A stretch of DNA of 14,276 nucleotides. Origin: JANXSD01 sp038206385. GTDB lineage: Bacteria > Bacteroidota > Bacteroidia > AKYH767-A > OLB10. The notes beneath the pieces are model-generated. The model saw only the letters and a program-made list of their open reading frames with translations. It was not told the origin of the DNA and made no database searches. Where the stretch lies: NCBI GenBank assembly GCA_038206385.1, contig JBBRAW010000095.1, positions 1 through 14,276 on the forward strand, written 5' to 3'. A program made the translations under genes and the position numbers. Each line of letters begins with the position of its first letter. Positions within the stretch are counted from its first letter, which is position 1. Positions 1-8,206 of the stretch are shown one piece after another.

Positions 1-3000
1 ACATCAGATTCGCTTAGTTCAATGTATTTAACTGTAAATAATGCAACGTTAGGTTCGGCGATTTTAAATTGGAATGAAATGCATACTTCTCCGTATGCTC
101 CAATATCTGGATTGTATAGAATTTATCGCAGAACTCCTCCCGTAGGTCTTTATACGCAAATTGGAACTTCAGCAACAAATACATATACCGATGCAATCAC
201 TATTTGCAGTGTTCCTTATGAATATCGTGTTGATGTTGATAATTCTGTTGTTGGATGTACTTCTTCCTCTAATGCTGCTGATTCAGTATTTACCTACATA
301 GGAAATGTTATTGCAAATCCTAAGTTGTATTGCGCTAATGTTGAAGACAACGGTCAAGTAACATTGTCATTCGGACAACCAGCTGGTTCGGATTTCACCA
401 ATTATAATGAATACGAAGTTTGGAGAAATGATGGAACAGGTTGGTCATTGCTAGATTCAGTACAAAATTTATTAAGTGTTAACTACCTCGATAAATTTGC
501 GAATGCTAATAACCAATCGTACAGTTATTATATGATAACGCAATCAGGATGTACTGGTCAGGTTGATAACGGAACTACGAGTGATACATTAAAAACAATT
601 TACCTTACTGTTGCACCAACACTTGGTACGGCTAACTTAAATTGGAGTGCATTGCAAACACCGTTATCGATAGGCAATTCCGATTATACGGTTTATTCAA
701 CTTATAACAATACTGGTGCGTTATTGCAATATGGTAATACGTCTAATTTAAATTATACACAAAATATTATTAATTGTGATACAGCTATTACGTATCAAAT
801 AAAGGTTAATCATATTAGCGGTTGTTATTCAAATTCAAATAAAGCTGATAGTACATTTACTTATTTAGGAAATGTAATCGATAATCCTGAATTACGATGT
901 GTAAATGTGAATAGTAATGGATCAATTCAATTAACGTGGCAAAATCCCACACCTTCAAGTTGGGTAAACTTTAATCAGTACAATCTTTATAGCAATAATG
1001 GATCAGGCTTTGTTTTAAAAGATTCTATTGATCCTTATGCTGTAAATACCTATTCTGATTTAACAGCAAATGGAAATGCGGGCTCAGTAGGATATTATTT
1101 AATAACAAAATCAGGATGTACAGGACAAGTTGATACATCAACAATAAAGACAATATTAAATAGTATCTTCTTAAAAGTTACTGGTGCTGGAAATAATATC
1201 GCAACACTTAATTGGAATGCTCTACGTACTCCAAATTTAGGAACCGCAGCAACAGGTTATAAAGTTGAACGTGAAATGCCAGGTGGTTCAGGAAATTGGA
1301 GTGTAATAAATCCATCATTTGTAGGTACTACATTCAACCAAACATTAGATTCAATATGTATTGATTCAGTTAATTATAGAGTGAGTATTGGTGATGCTTT
1401 AGGTTGCAACTCTAATTCAAATGTTGATGGAGAAATTTTCGTTGACAATTCTATTCCTGATGCTCCAATATTACATTGTGCTTCTGTATTATTAAATGGT
1501 GATGTAAATTTAACATGGTCACTTCCTGCTGATACAGCGCATGAATTTAATAGCTATCAGATTTATGCTTCTACAAATATTAATGGGCCTTACAACGTTG
1601 TAGATAGCATCTTTAATTACGCTACAACGAACGCAATAATTTCTGGTTTAAATGCACAAACGAATCCAGTGTACTTTAATATTAAAACAAGATCGGGTTG
1701 TGGCGTTCAATATTCACCCGCTTCGGATACTTTAAAAACGATTAAAGTAAAAGTGCTTAATAATAATGGTGTAGCAATTATTACTTGGAATCCATTAGCT
1801 CCTTATGTAGCTGGTTCAAATACAAGTTATGATATCTTTAAAGAATATCCATTAGGAAATTGGACATTGATCGATAACGTTCCTGCTCCAATCTATCAAT
1901 ATTTAGATACCATAAATGTTTGCCAAGCTGTTATCAATTATAGAGTACAAACTACTGATATTACTGGATGTGTTTCTTCTTCTTCTATTGATGGTGATTT
2001 ATTCCGTGATCTAACAAAACCTTTTGCTGCATTGTTGGATACTGTAAGTTTAAATCCAGCAGCTCCATCAAATATTAGCATTAGTTGGTTACCTAGTACA
2101 TCGGGAGATGCGCAAGGATATATCGTCTATTTGTTTAACGGTGCCTCGTGGGATTCAATAGGTGCAGTGAATGGAAAAAATAATTTGAATTTTGCTCATA
2201 TCAATCCAGCTGCTGCAAATGCTCCTCAACTTTATAGTATTGCAACGTTCGATAGTTGTGGTAACGTAAGTAATATCGGTACAGCGCATAATACAATGTT
2301 CTTAACTGCTAAGTTGGATATTTGTAGAGCTGCAATTGATGTACGTTGGAATCCATACATTCACATGATTGGCGGCGTTGGAAATTACAATGTTTATATG
2401 AGTGAAAATGGTGGTGCATTTAGTTTATTAGCTACTGTTCCTTCAAACAATATATCCTATAGTCATACAACACTTACTAAAGGGTCAACCTATTGTTATT
2501 ATGTTCAAGCGCAAGGAAATTTTGCAACGAGAACTGCTACTTCAACAAGTGCTTGTGAATACGCAAATCTACTTACAGAACCTACATTTAGTTATCTTAA
2601 AAAAGCTACTGTTTTAGATGTTCGCAAAGTTTTAGTGGAGTGCTTAGTAGATACTGCGAATGACCCCGATGTATCTCGTTACAAATTGCAGCGATCTACA
2701 GAAAAGTTAGGACCATTTACTACTGTTGGTGTTTCTGCCTTTACCGGACAACCAATTATTAGTTTCACTGATTATACCGCAAGAACAGAACAGTTTAGTT
2801 ATTTCTATCGTGTACTCACTATTGACTCTTGTGGCAATGAAGTGCTAATAAGTAATTTAGGTCGAACATTATTATTAAGTGGTCGCGGTGAATTCAATTT
2901 AACGAATCGCTTGTTCTGGAATGATTACGAAGAATGGCCAGGAAGTGTTAAAAACTACTCTGTGTTTAGAAAAGTAGATGATATTTGGGAAACAATTCCT

Positions 3001-3441
3001 GTAAATAGTAACCTTGGATTTGGATTTACTGAATTCATCGATGATGTTTCTGGATTATATCAGAAGTCGGGAAAATTCTGCTACCGTATTGAAGCTTATG
3101 AAAATGCTGGAAATCCTTACGGATATACCGATACAAGTGTTTCCAATGAATTCTGCATAATACAAGAACCACACTTGTTTATGCCAAATGCATTTACACC
3201 AAATGGTAAAAACCCAGTGTTATTACCACAACATGTTTTCATTGATATTAATAAATTCTTCTTTGTAGTTTATAATAGATGGGGACAAAAAGTTTTCGAA
3301 TCTAGTGATCCGAAAATTGGTTGGGATGGTACTTACAATGGTGATTCTGCACCTGCCGGAACCTATGTATACAATGTTAGGATTTACGGAACGAATGGTC
3401 TAGAAGTTGAGAAAAATGGCTCGGTGACCTTACTTCGATAA
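1..3441 (+). CDS. Large secreted FN3-like repeat protein with T9SS type B C-terminal domain (5' partial)
   Basis: The reading frame is open from base 1, so the gene begins upstream of the window; 1146 residues are visible. The ATG at 22 is unlikely to be the start, because the residues around it (TSDSLSSMYLTV) match the interior repeat text TSDTLKTIYLTV. Most of the protein is a repeat of about 190 residues. Each unit resembles two fibronectin-III-like beta sandwiches, with recurring LNW/LTW strands, YRV strands and paired cysteines (SGC, GC), suggesting disulfides outside the cytoplasm. The last ~90 residues (about 1056-1146) carry FMPNAFTPNGK, YNRWGQKVFES, WDGTYNGD and PAGTYVYNVR. This is the gliding-motility-associated/CHU_C domain that directs type IX secretion and surface attachment in Bacteroidota. 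The role is inferred to be adhesin-like or structural, and no enzymatic domain is visible. A terminator follows the stop codon closely. Confidence 0.9.
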   Translation, partial: TSDSLSSMYLTVNNATLGSAILNWNEMHTSPYAPISGLYRIYRRTPPVGLYTQIGTSATNTYTDAITICSVPYEYRVDVDNSVVGCTSSSNAADSVFTYIGNVIANPKLYCANVEDNGQVTLSFGQPAGSDFTNYNEYEVWRNDGTGWSLLDSVQNLLSVNYLDKFANANNQSYSYYMITQSGCTGQVDNGTTSDTLKTIYLTVAPTLGTANLNWSALQTPLSIGNSDYTVYSTYNNTGALLQYGNTSNLNYTQNIINCDTAITYQIKVNHISGCYSNSNKADSTFTYLGNVIDNPELRCVNVNSNGSIQLTWQNPTPSSWVNFNQYNLYSNNGSGFVLKDSIDPYAVNTYSDLTANGNAGSVGYYLITKSGCTGQVDTSTIKTILNSIFLKVTGAGNNIATLNWNALRTPNLGTAATGYKVEREMPGGSGNWSVINPSFVGTTFNQTLDSICIDSVNYRVSIGDALGCNSNSNVDGEIFVDNSIPDAPILHCASVLLNGDVNLTWSLPADTAHEFNSYQIYASTNINGPYNVVDSIFNYATTNAIISGLNAQTNPVYFNIKTRSGCGVQYSPASDTLKTIKVKVLNNNGVAIITWNPLAPYVAGSNTSYDIFKEYPLGNWTLIDNVPAPIYQYLDTINVCQAVINYRVQTTDITGCVSSSSIDGDLFRDLTKPFAALLDTVSLNPAAPSNISISWLPSTSGDAQGYIVYLFNGASWDSIGAVNGKNNLNFAHINPAAANAPQLYSIATFDSCGNVSNIGTAHNTMFLTAKLDICRAAIDVRWNPYIHMIGGVGNYNVYMSENGGAFSLLATVPSNNISYSHTTLTKGSTYCYYVQAQGNFATRTATSTSACEYANLLTEPTFSYLKKATVLDVRKVLVECLVDTANDPDVSRYKLQRSTEKLGPFTTVGVSAFTGQPIISFTDYTARTEQFSYFYRVLTIDSCGNEVLISNLGRTLLLSGRGEFNLTNRLFWNDYEEWPGSVKNYSVFRKVDDIWETIPVNSNLGFGFTEFIDDVSGLYQKSGKFCYRIEAYENAGNPYGYTDTSVSNEFCIIQEPHLFMPNAFTPNGKNPVLLPQHVFIDINKFFFVVYNRWGQKVFESSDPKIGWDGTYNGDSAPAGTYVYNVRIYGTNGLEVEKNGSVTLLR
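289..3150 (+). repeat. Five divergent coding repeats of 188-195 residues
   Basis: A recurring phenylalanine in the segment between modules (SNAADSVF, SNKADSTF, SNVDGEIF, SSIDGDLF, then the more diverged TEPTF and SNEF) falls at codons starting 289, 856, 1438, 2002, 2587 and 3151. The intervals are therefore 189, 194, 188, 195 and 188 residues. The first units are most alike: YIGNVIANP against YLGNVIDNP, and SGCTGQVD twice. Later units keep only the framework. This is a protein-level repeat; the DNA copies have diverged. The sequence before 289 is the end of at least one more unit. The boundaries are my choice of phase, and each unit probably holds two beta-sandwich modules. Confidence 0.75.
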
Positions 3442-3458
3442 TTAATCTTTAAGTTTTC

Positions 3459-3494
3459 AAAAAAGCCCTGTAGTATCTACTACAGGGCTTTTTT
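3459..3494 (+). terminator. Strong intrinsic terminator, potentially bidirectional
   Basis: The arms GCCCTGTAGTA (3465-3475) and TACTACAGGGC (3478-3488) are perfect reverse complements. This gives about 10 usable stem pairs around a tetraloop. The stem is followed by six T (3489-3494) and preceded by six A (3459-3464), so the structure reads as a terminator on either strand. It lies 17 bases after the stop codon of the secreted repeat protein and separates that gene from guaB. Confidence 0.93.
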
Positions 3495-3578
3495 AAAATT
3501 ACACTAGCTCAATTTCATTACCATTTTAAAAGAAGATTAATAATTCCCATTCCATAAAATTTTATTGATCGATAATAT

Positions 3579-3586
3579 TAACTTTG
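3579..3586 (+). promoter_or_regulatory. Bacteroidota -7 promoter element for guaB
   Basis: TAACTTTG matches the Bacteroidota TAnnTTTG -7 consensus and ends 24 bases before the guaB ATG. I see no convincing -33 TTG at the usual 17-23 base distance, so the call rests on the -7 box, its position and the terminator upstream. It predicts a short leader of roughly 18-20 bases. Confidence 0.55.
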
Positions 3587-3610
3587 ACCGCCAATTAGAA
3601 GATCCTTTAC

Positions 3611-5080
3611 ATGAAAAAAAATATGGCAAAATTTATTGGCGAAGGACTAACGTATGATGACGTTTTACTAGTTCCAGCCTACTCCGAAGTAATGCCTCGG
3701 GACACTGACACTTCCAGCTTTTTTACTCGAAAAATTCCCATCAACACTCCTGTTATTGCAGCAGCAATGGACACTGTTACTGAGTCGGCAATGGCAATAG
3801 CAATGGCACACGAAGGTGGAATGGGTGTTTTACACAAAAACATGAGTATTGAGTTACAAGCTGCTGAAGTTCGTAAGGTGAAACGCAGTGAAAGTGGTAT
3901 GATTCAAGATCCAGTAACCCTGAACGAAGATGCTACCATTGGCGATGCACAAACATTGATGCGCGACAATAAAATTGGTGGAATTCCAATTGTTAATCCA
4001 TCAGGTAAATTGGTAGGTATTTTAACTAACCGAGATCTGCGCTTTGAAAAGGATTTGAAGAAAAAAGTAAGTCTGGCAATGACAAAAGGTAACCTGATTG
4101 TGAGTGTTGGAACTACCAGTTTGCAAAAGGCAGAATTGATTTTACAACAACATAAAATTGAGAAACTTCCGGTAGTAGATAAATCTGGAAAACTAATCGG
4201 GCTTATCACCTATAAGGATATTCTTAAATTCAAATCTCGCCCACATTCCTGTAAGGACGAACTTGGTCGTTTGCGTGTTGCTGCAGCTGTAGGCGTTACT
4301 GGTGATGTACTTGATCGTGTAAAAGCACTTGTAAATGCAGGTGTAGATGCTGTGGTTATTGATACTGCTCATGGTCATTCAAAAGGCGTTATCGAAACAC
4401 TTAAAAAAGTAAAAAAATCTTATCCTAACCTTCAAATTGTTGTTGGGAATATTGCAACTGGTGATGCTGCAAAAGCCCTCGTTAAAGCTGGTGCAGATGC
4501 TGTAAAAGTTGGAATTGGACCTGGTTCCATTTGTACTACAAGAGTTATTGCTGGAGTTGGTGTTCCGCAACTTTGGGCGGTATATGAAGTAGCACAAGCT
4601 TTAAAAGGAACAGGAATTCCAATTATTGCTGATGGCGGAATTCGATTTACTGGCGATGTTGCTAAAGCGATTGCAGCTGGAGCAAGCTCCGTTATGATAG
4701 GATCAATGCTAGCAGGAACTGAAGAAGCTCCAGGAGAAGCAATGATTTATGAAGGGAGAAAGTTTAAAGTTTATAGAGGAATGGGCTCTATTGATGCAAT
4801 GAAAGAAGGCTCTAAGGACCGTTATTTTCAAGATGCAGAAGATGATATCAAAAAATTAGTGCCTGAAGGAATTGTGGGAAGAGTACCTTACCGAGGAACA
4901 GTTGAAGAAGAAATTTATCAACTAAGAGGTGGACTAAAAGCATCTATGGGTTATTGTGGTGCAAAAAATATTAAGGACCTTCAGCAAGCACAATTTATTA
5001 GAATCACCTCGAGTGGAATCAAAGAATCACATCCACATGATGTTTCAATTACTAGAGAAGCGCCAAATTATAAACGTTAA
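3611..5080 (+). CDS. guaB: IMP dehydrogenase
   Basis: The enzyme oxidises IMP to XMP with NAD+, the committed step of GMP synthesis, in the cytoplasm. At 489 residues the length is normal. The N-terminal barrel segment (GLTYDDVLLVPAYS, residues 12-25) is followed by two CBS domains (about 98-150 and 156-210), which in this family bind purine nucleotides for allosteric control. The barrel then resumes. Visible active-site elements are D251 (VIDTAHGHS), the catalytic loop GIGPGSICTTR with C308, the phosphate-binding ADGGIR (D341), RGMGS (389-393) and the flap Arg-Tyr pair R404-Y405. Nothing essential is missing. A second in-frame ATG at 3623 (M5) is an equally possible start, since neither has a clear Shine-Dalgarno sequence. 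The gene appears monocistronic: a terminator and -7 box lie before it, and a 171-base gap with another -7 box follows. Confidence 0.98.
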   Translation: MKKNMAKFIGEGLTYDDVLLVPAYSEVMPRDTDTSSFFTRKIPINTPVIAAAMDTVTESAMAIAMAHEGGMGVLHKNMSIELQAAEVRKVKRSESGMIQDPVTLNEDATIGDAQTLMRDNKIGGIPIVNPSGKLVGILTNRDLRFEKDLKKKVSLAMTKGNLIVSVGTTSLQKAELILQQHKIEKLPVVDKSGKLIGLITYKDILKFKSRPHSCKDELGRLRVAAAVGVTGDVLDRVKALVNAGVDAVVIDTAHGHSKGVIETLKKVKKSYPNLQIVVGNIATGDAAKALVKAGADAVKVGIGPGSICTTRVIAGVGVPQLWAVYEVAQALKGTGIPIIADGGIRFTGDVAKAIAAGASSVMIGSMLAGTEEAPGEAMIYEGRKFKVYRGMGSIDAMKEGSKDRYFQDAEDDIKKLVPEGIVGRVPYRGTVEEEIYQLRGGLKASMGYCGAKNIKDLQQAQFIRITSSGIKESHPHDVSITREAPNYKR

Positions 5081-5152
5081 TTTGAAGCAGGAATTCACTT
5101 TGATAATAGTAATTTGATGCCTACTTTTATTTGGATTTTATCACTAGAATTC

Positions 5153-5196
5153 TAATTCATAAAAGGTTCATTAATTCCTTTATAATTCAGAAGGTT
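5153..5196 (+). repeat. Imperfect direct repeat upstream of the foldase operon
   Basis: TAATTCATAAAAGGTT (5153-5168) and TAATTCAGAAGGTT (5183-5196) share TAATTCA and AAGGTT, with a two-base length difference in between. Their starts are 30 bases apart, close to three helical turns. The second copy ends 17 bases before the -7 element at 5214. Paired activator or repressor sites are one reading, but in AT-rich DNA chance is also possible. Confidence 0.35.
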
Positions 5197-5213
5197 AAAG
5201 ACTTGTCTTTTAC

Positions 5214-5221
5214 TACATTTG
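5214..5221 (+). promoter_or_regulatory. Bacteroidota -7 promoter element for the foldase operon
   Basis: TACATTTG fits TAnnTTTG and ends 30 bases before the ATG at 5252, giving a leader of about 25 bases. No good TTG lies at the -33 position (TTA in AAGGTTAAAG is the nearest), which could mean a weak or activator-dependent promoter. It is the only such box I see before the four-gene cluster. Confidence 0.5.
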
Positions 5222-5251
5222 CCTTCCTATAAAAAAATATAGCATACACCT

Positions 5252-7291
5252 ATGAAGAAAGACATATTAATTGCTGTTCTGGCTACACTCGCTCTGAATT
5301 TTCAAGTTTCGGCGCAAACGAAAACAAAAGGAAAAACTGCTGCGAAGCCAACAACTGCTGTAAAAGCTACTCCTGTTCCGCCTCCCGTTTCAACTGCTGT
5401 TGATCCTCAATTATTACTAATTGGTGGTGAGCCCGTTTTGAAATCTGAATTCGAACGTGTTTTTAGAAAGAACAACCGTGATAGCGTTTATACCGAAACT
5501 TCTATCCGTGAATACCTCGACCTTTACATCAATTACAAGCTGAAAGTAAAAGAGGCAGAAGCACTTAAACTTGATACTAGTGAGTCTTTTATGAACGAAC
5601 TCGCTGGTTATCGCAAGCAATTAGCTCAGCCATATCTTACAGATAAAGAAGTGAACGAATCACTTATTAAGGAAGCGTATGAACGTTTGAAAAAAGATGT
5701 TCGCGCAAGTCATATCCTTTTGAAGATGGATGCAAACGCTTTACCGAAAGATACCGTTGCGGTTTATAATCGAATTATGAAAATTCGTGAAATGATTATG
5801 AAAGGTGCTGACTTTGGCAAGATGGCAAAAGATTCTTCCGAAGATCCATCAGCAACGGAAAATCGTGGTGACCTTGGATATTTTACAGGAATGCAAATGG
5901 TTTATCCTTTCGAATCGGTAGCCTTTACTTCTAAAATTGGTCAGGTATCGATGCCTGTTCGTACGCGTTTTGGATATCACTTAATTAAGGTTGCTGATGT
6001 TCGTGATGCTCAAGGTGAAGTTCATGTTGCACATATCATGATTCGTATTCCTAAAGATGCTTCTGATAGTGCGCTTAAAGCAGAAGAAGTTACAATCAAA
6101 TTAGCAATGGCTGCTCTTAAAAGCGGAATGCCTTGGGATACTGCAGTTGTTAAATTTAGTGAGGATAAAGGCTCTGTAAAACGTGGTGGAGAATTGCCAT
6201 GGTTTGGAACAGGTAGAATGGTGCCAGAATTTGAAAAAGCTGCATTTGCATTAACTGCTGATGGCGACTATAGTCAACCAATAAAAACTTCTTACGGATG
6301 GCATATTATTCGTCGTTTAGAGCGTAGAGGGATTCCAGCATTCGATGATAAGAAAGCAGAATTAAAGCAAATGATTGCGCGTGATAGCAGAAATGAAGCG
6401 AGTAAAATTAGCATGGTAAATAAAATCAAGAAAGATTATCAGTTTAAAGAAGTTCCAAAAACGAAAGATGAATTTTTAGCAATCCTTGATACAAACCTTA
6501 CGAATGGAGAATGGGATTTAAATAAAGCGGAGAAGTTTGTAAAGCCATTGTTTTCTTTAACTGATGGCACTACTCCTACTTCCTACACACAACAAGATTT
6601 TGCGAAATATATTTCTACACATCAAACCAAACGTCCTGCAGTTCGTCCTTTAGTAATTGGAAATGAAATGTACAATGATTGGGTTTCTGATGCTTGTATC
6701 GCATACGAAGAAAGTCGTTTAGATAAAAAATATCCTGAATTTAAAAATTTAATGAAGGAGTACCGCGATGGAATTTTACTTTTTGATCTTACTGATAAAA
6801 TGGTTTGGAGCAAAGCAGTAAAAGATACTGTTGGTCTTGAAGAATTTTATACTAAGAATAAAAATAATTACATGTGGGGCGAGCGTGCAGATGTAACAAT
6901 TTATACATGTTCCAATGCGAAAGCTGCTTCAGATCTGCGTAAACAATTAGCAAAAGGAAAGAAAACTGCTGATCAAATTATCTCTGATATCAATAAGAAT
7001 ACTGCAAATGCAGTTTCAAAGCGTGAAGCACGATATTCAAAAGGGGATGAAATGTTAAATGGTGTTGATTGGAAATCAGGATTGAGTAACGATGTAAGCC
7101 GTGGTGATCAAGTATTCATTTTTGATTTCAAAAAGATGATTGCTCCTGAACCAAAAGATTTAGATGATGCTAAAGGATTAATCACAGCAGACTATCAAAC
7201 ATATCTAGAAAAAGAATGGATTTCTAGCTTGAAAAAGAAATATCCAGCACAAGTAAATAACGAAGTACTTCAAACTCTTTGGAGAAAATAA
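5252..7291 (+). CDS. Periplasmic peptidyl-prolyl isomerase with two parvulin domains
   Basis: This is a 679-residue exported foldase. A Sec signal peptide (residues 1-21, ending QVSA before Q22) is followed by a Lys/Ala/Thr/Pro-rich linker to about 47. A SurA/PpiC-like N-terminal helical region comes next (GGEPVLKSEF; LYINYKLKVKEAE). Two parvulin domains follow: about 150-247 (VRASHILLKM with H154, RGDLGYF, RFGYHLIKV) and about 256-355 (VHVAHIMIRI with H261, RGGELPWFGTG, SYGWHIIRRLERR). Both keep the family's histidine and GxL/GxH framework, so both may be active. The C-terminal ~320 residues are helical and Lys-rich with no domain I can name. By family, it would help outer-membrane or secreted proteins fold in the periplasm. 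It is the first gene of a cluster with two more SurA-type genes, and the next coding sequence starts immediately after its stop codon. Confidence 0.93.
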   Translation: MKKDILIAVLATLALNFQVSAQTKTKGKTAAKPTTAVKATPVPPPVSTAVDPQLLLIGGEPVLKSEFERVFRKNNRDSVYTETSIREYLDLYINYKLKVKEAEALKLDTSESFMNELAGYRKQLAQPYLTDKEVNESLIKEAYERLKKDVRASHILLKMDANALPKDTVAVYNRIMKIREMIMKGADFGKMAKDSSEDPSATENRGDLGYFTGMQMVYPFESVAFTSKIGQVSMPVRTRFGYHLIKVADVRDAQGEVHVAHIMIRIPKDASDSALKAEEVTIKLAMAALKSGMPWDTAVVKFSEDKGSVKRGGELPWFGTGRMVPEFEKAAFALTADGDYSQPIKTSYGWHIIRRLERRGIPAFDDKKAELKQMIARDSRNEASKISMVNKIKKDYQFKEVPKTKDEFLAILDTNLTNGEWDLNKAEKFVKPLFSLTDGTTPTSYTQQDFAKYISTHQTKRPAVRPLVIGNEMYNDWVSDACIAYEESRLDKKYPEFKNLMKEYRDGILLFDLTDKMVWSKAVKDTVGLEEFYTKNKNNYMWGERADVTIYTCSNAKAASDLRKQLAKGKKTADQIISDINKNTANAVSKREARYSKGDEMLNGVDWKSGLSNDVSRGDQVFIFDFKKMIAPEPKDLDDAKGLITADYQTYLEKEWISSLKKKYPAQVNNEVLQTLWRK

Positions 7292-8206
7292 TTGCAGATT
7301 AAAACTTTAAAAGTGGAGGCATCCGGCTATACTACGTCGAAAATTTGGCTAGGTATTATCGGATGCCTTTTTGTTTTTACTTTTTCCTGTAATAAATTTA
7401 AAAAGGAAGACAATAAAAACTCGGAAAAAATAATTGCTCGTGTTTATAGTCGTAATTTAACACTTGCTGATGTAAAGAATATCGTCCCTAAAGGAACTTC
7501 GCACAACGATAGTATAACCATCATTCGAAATTATATACAGAATTGGGCGCGTCAGCAAGTAGTTTTAAAGAAAGCAGAGGATAACTTAAGTACCGACGAT
7601 AAAGATGTAGAAAAAAAGCTGGAAGAATATCGCAACTCCTTAATTACTTATATCTACGAAAGTGAATTAATTCGTCAGAAAATAGATACCTCCATTAATG
7701 ATCAAGAAATCGAAAGTTATTATAATGAGCATCCGAATAATTTCCAGCTGAAGGATAACATCATTAAAGTACTCTATCTTCGTGTTCCGAAAAATGCTCC
7801 TAAATTGGATAAAGTTCGGAATTGGTACAAATCAGATAGCCCAAAAGATAGAAAGCAGTTGGAAGAATATTGTTTCCAATTTGCACAAGATTATAATTTC
7901 AATGATAGTGATTGGTTGCTTTTTGATGATCTCTTAAAAAAAGTACCAATTGAAACGTATGATAAAGAGCAGTTTCTTAGAAATAACCGTTTTATTGAAA
8001 TTCCAGATTCAAACACAATTTATTTAGTAAATATTAAAGGTTTTAAAATAAAAGAAAGTCAGTCACCGTTAAGTTTCGAGCGTGACAATATTCGTAATCT
8101 CATTATCAACAAACGTAAGCTAGATATGATCCGTGACATGGAAAAAGCTGCTTATGATAACGCCCTTAAAGACCATGAAGTGGAGTTCTTCATCACTAAA
8201 AAATAA
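7292..8206 (+). CDS. Lipoprotein of the SurA/PpiD foldase family lacking parvulin catalytic motifs
   Basis: This 304-residue protein has a hydrophobic N-terminal segment ending FTFSCNKFKKED, which suggests a lipoprotein with C33 lipidated. The box is loose but of a form common in Bacteroidota. The layout is that of a SurA/PpiD relative. It has an N-terminal helical chaperone-like part (EEYRNSLITYIYESELI, then INDQEIESYYNEHPNNFQLK), a short central beta/alpha part where a parvulin domain would be, and a C-terminal helix (SFERDNIRNLIINKRKLDMIRDMEKAAYDNAL). Where a parvulin has the SHIL histidine and GYH motifs, this protein reads IKVLYLRV and no equivalent, so isomerase activity is unlikely. 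The start is a TTG at 7292 directly after the upstream stop codon, with GGAG at 7281-7284 seven bases ahead. A GTG at 7313 is an alternative that also preserves the signal. Translational coupling to its neighbours is likely. Confidence 0.82.
   Translation: MQIKTLKVEASGYTTSKIWLGIIGCLFVFTFSCNKFKKEDNKNSEKIIARVYSRNLTLADVKNIVPKGTSHNDSITIIRNYIQNWARQQVVLKKAEDNLSTDDKDVEKKLEEYRNSLITYIYESELIRQKIDTSINDQEIESYYNEHPNNFQLKDNIIKVLYLRVPKNAPKLDKVRNWYKSDSPKDRKQLEEYCFQFAQDYNFNDSDWLLFDDLLKKVPIETYDKEQFLRNNRFIEIPDSNTIYLVNIKGFKIKESQSPLSFERDNIRNLIINKRKLDMIRDMEKAAYDNALKDHEVEFFITKK

Noticed and set aside
22..24. ATG as start of the large repeat protein
   Set aside because: The open frame continues upstream to base 1, and the residues before and after this ATG match the interior of the repeat, so it is an internal methionine of a truncated gene.
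3904..4597. Three minus-strand open frames within guaB
   Set aside because: They are opposite an unbroken IMP dehydrogenase frame and have no domain, signal or promoter.
5197..5210. Short palindrome AAAGAC-TT-GTCTTT before the foldase promoter box
   Set aside because: A six-base stem with a two-base loop is expected several times by chance in a window this long, and the loop is too tight for a good RNA hairpin.
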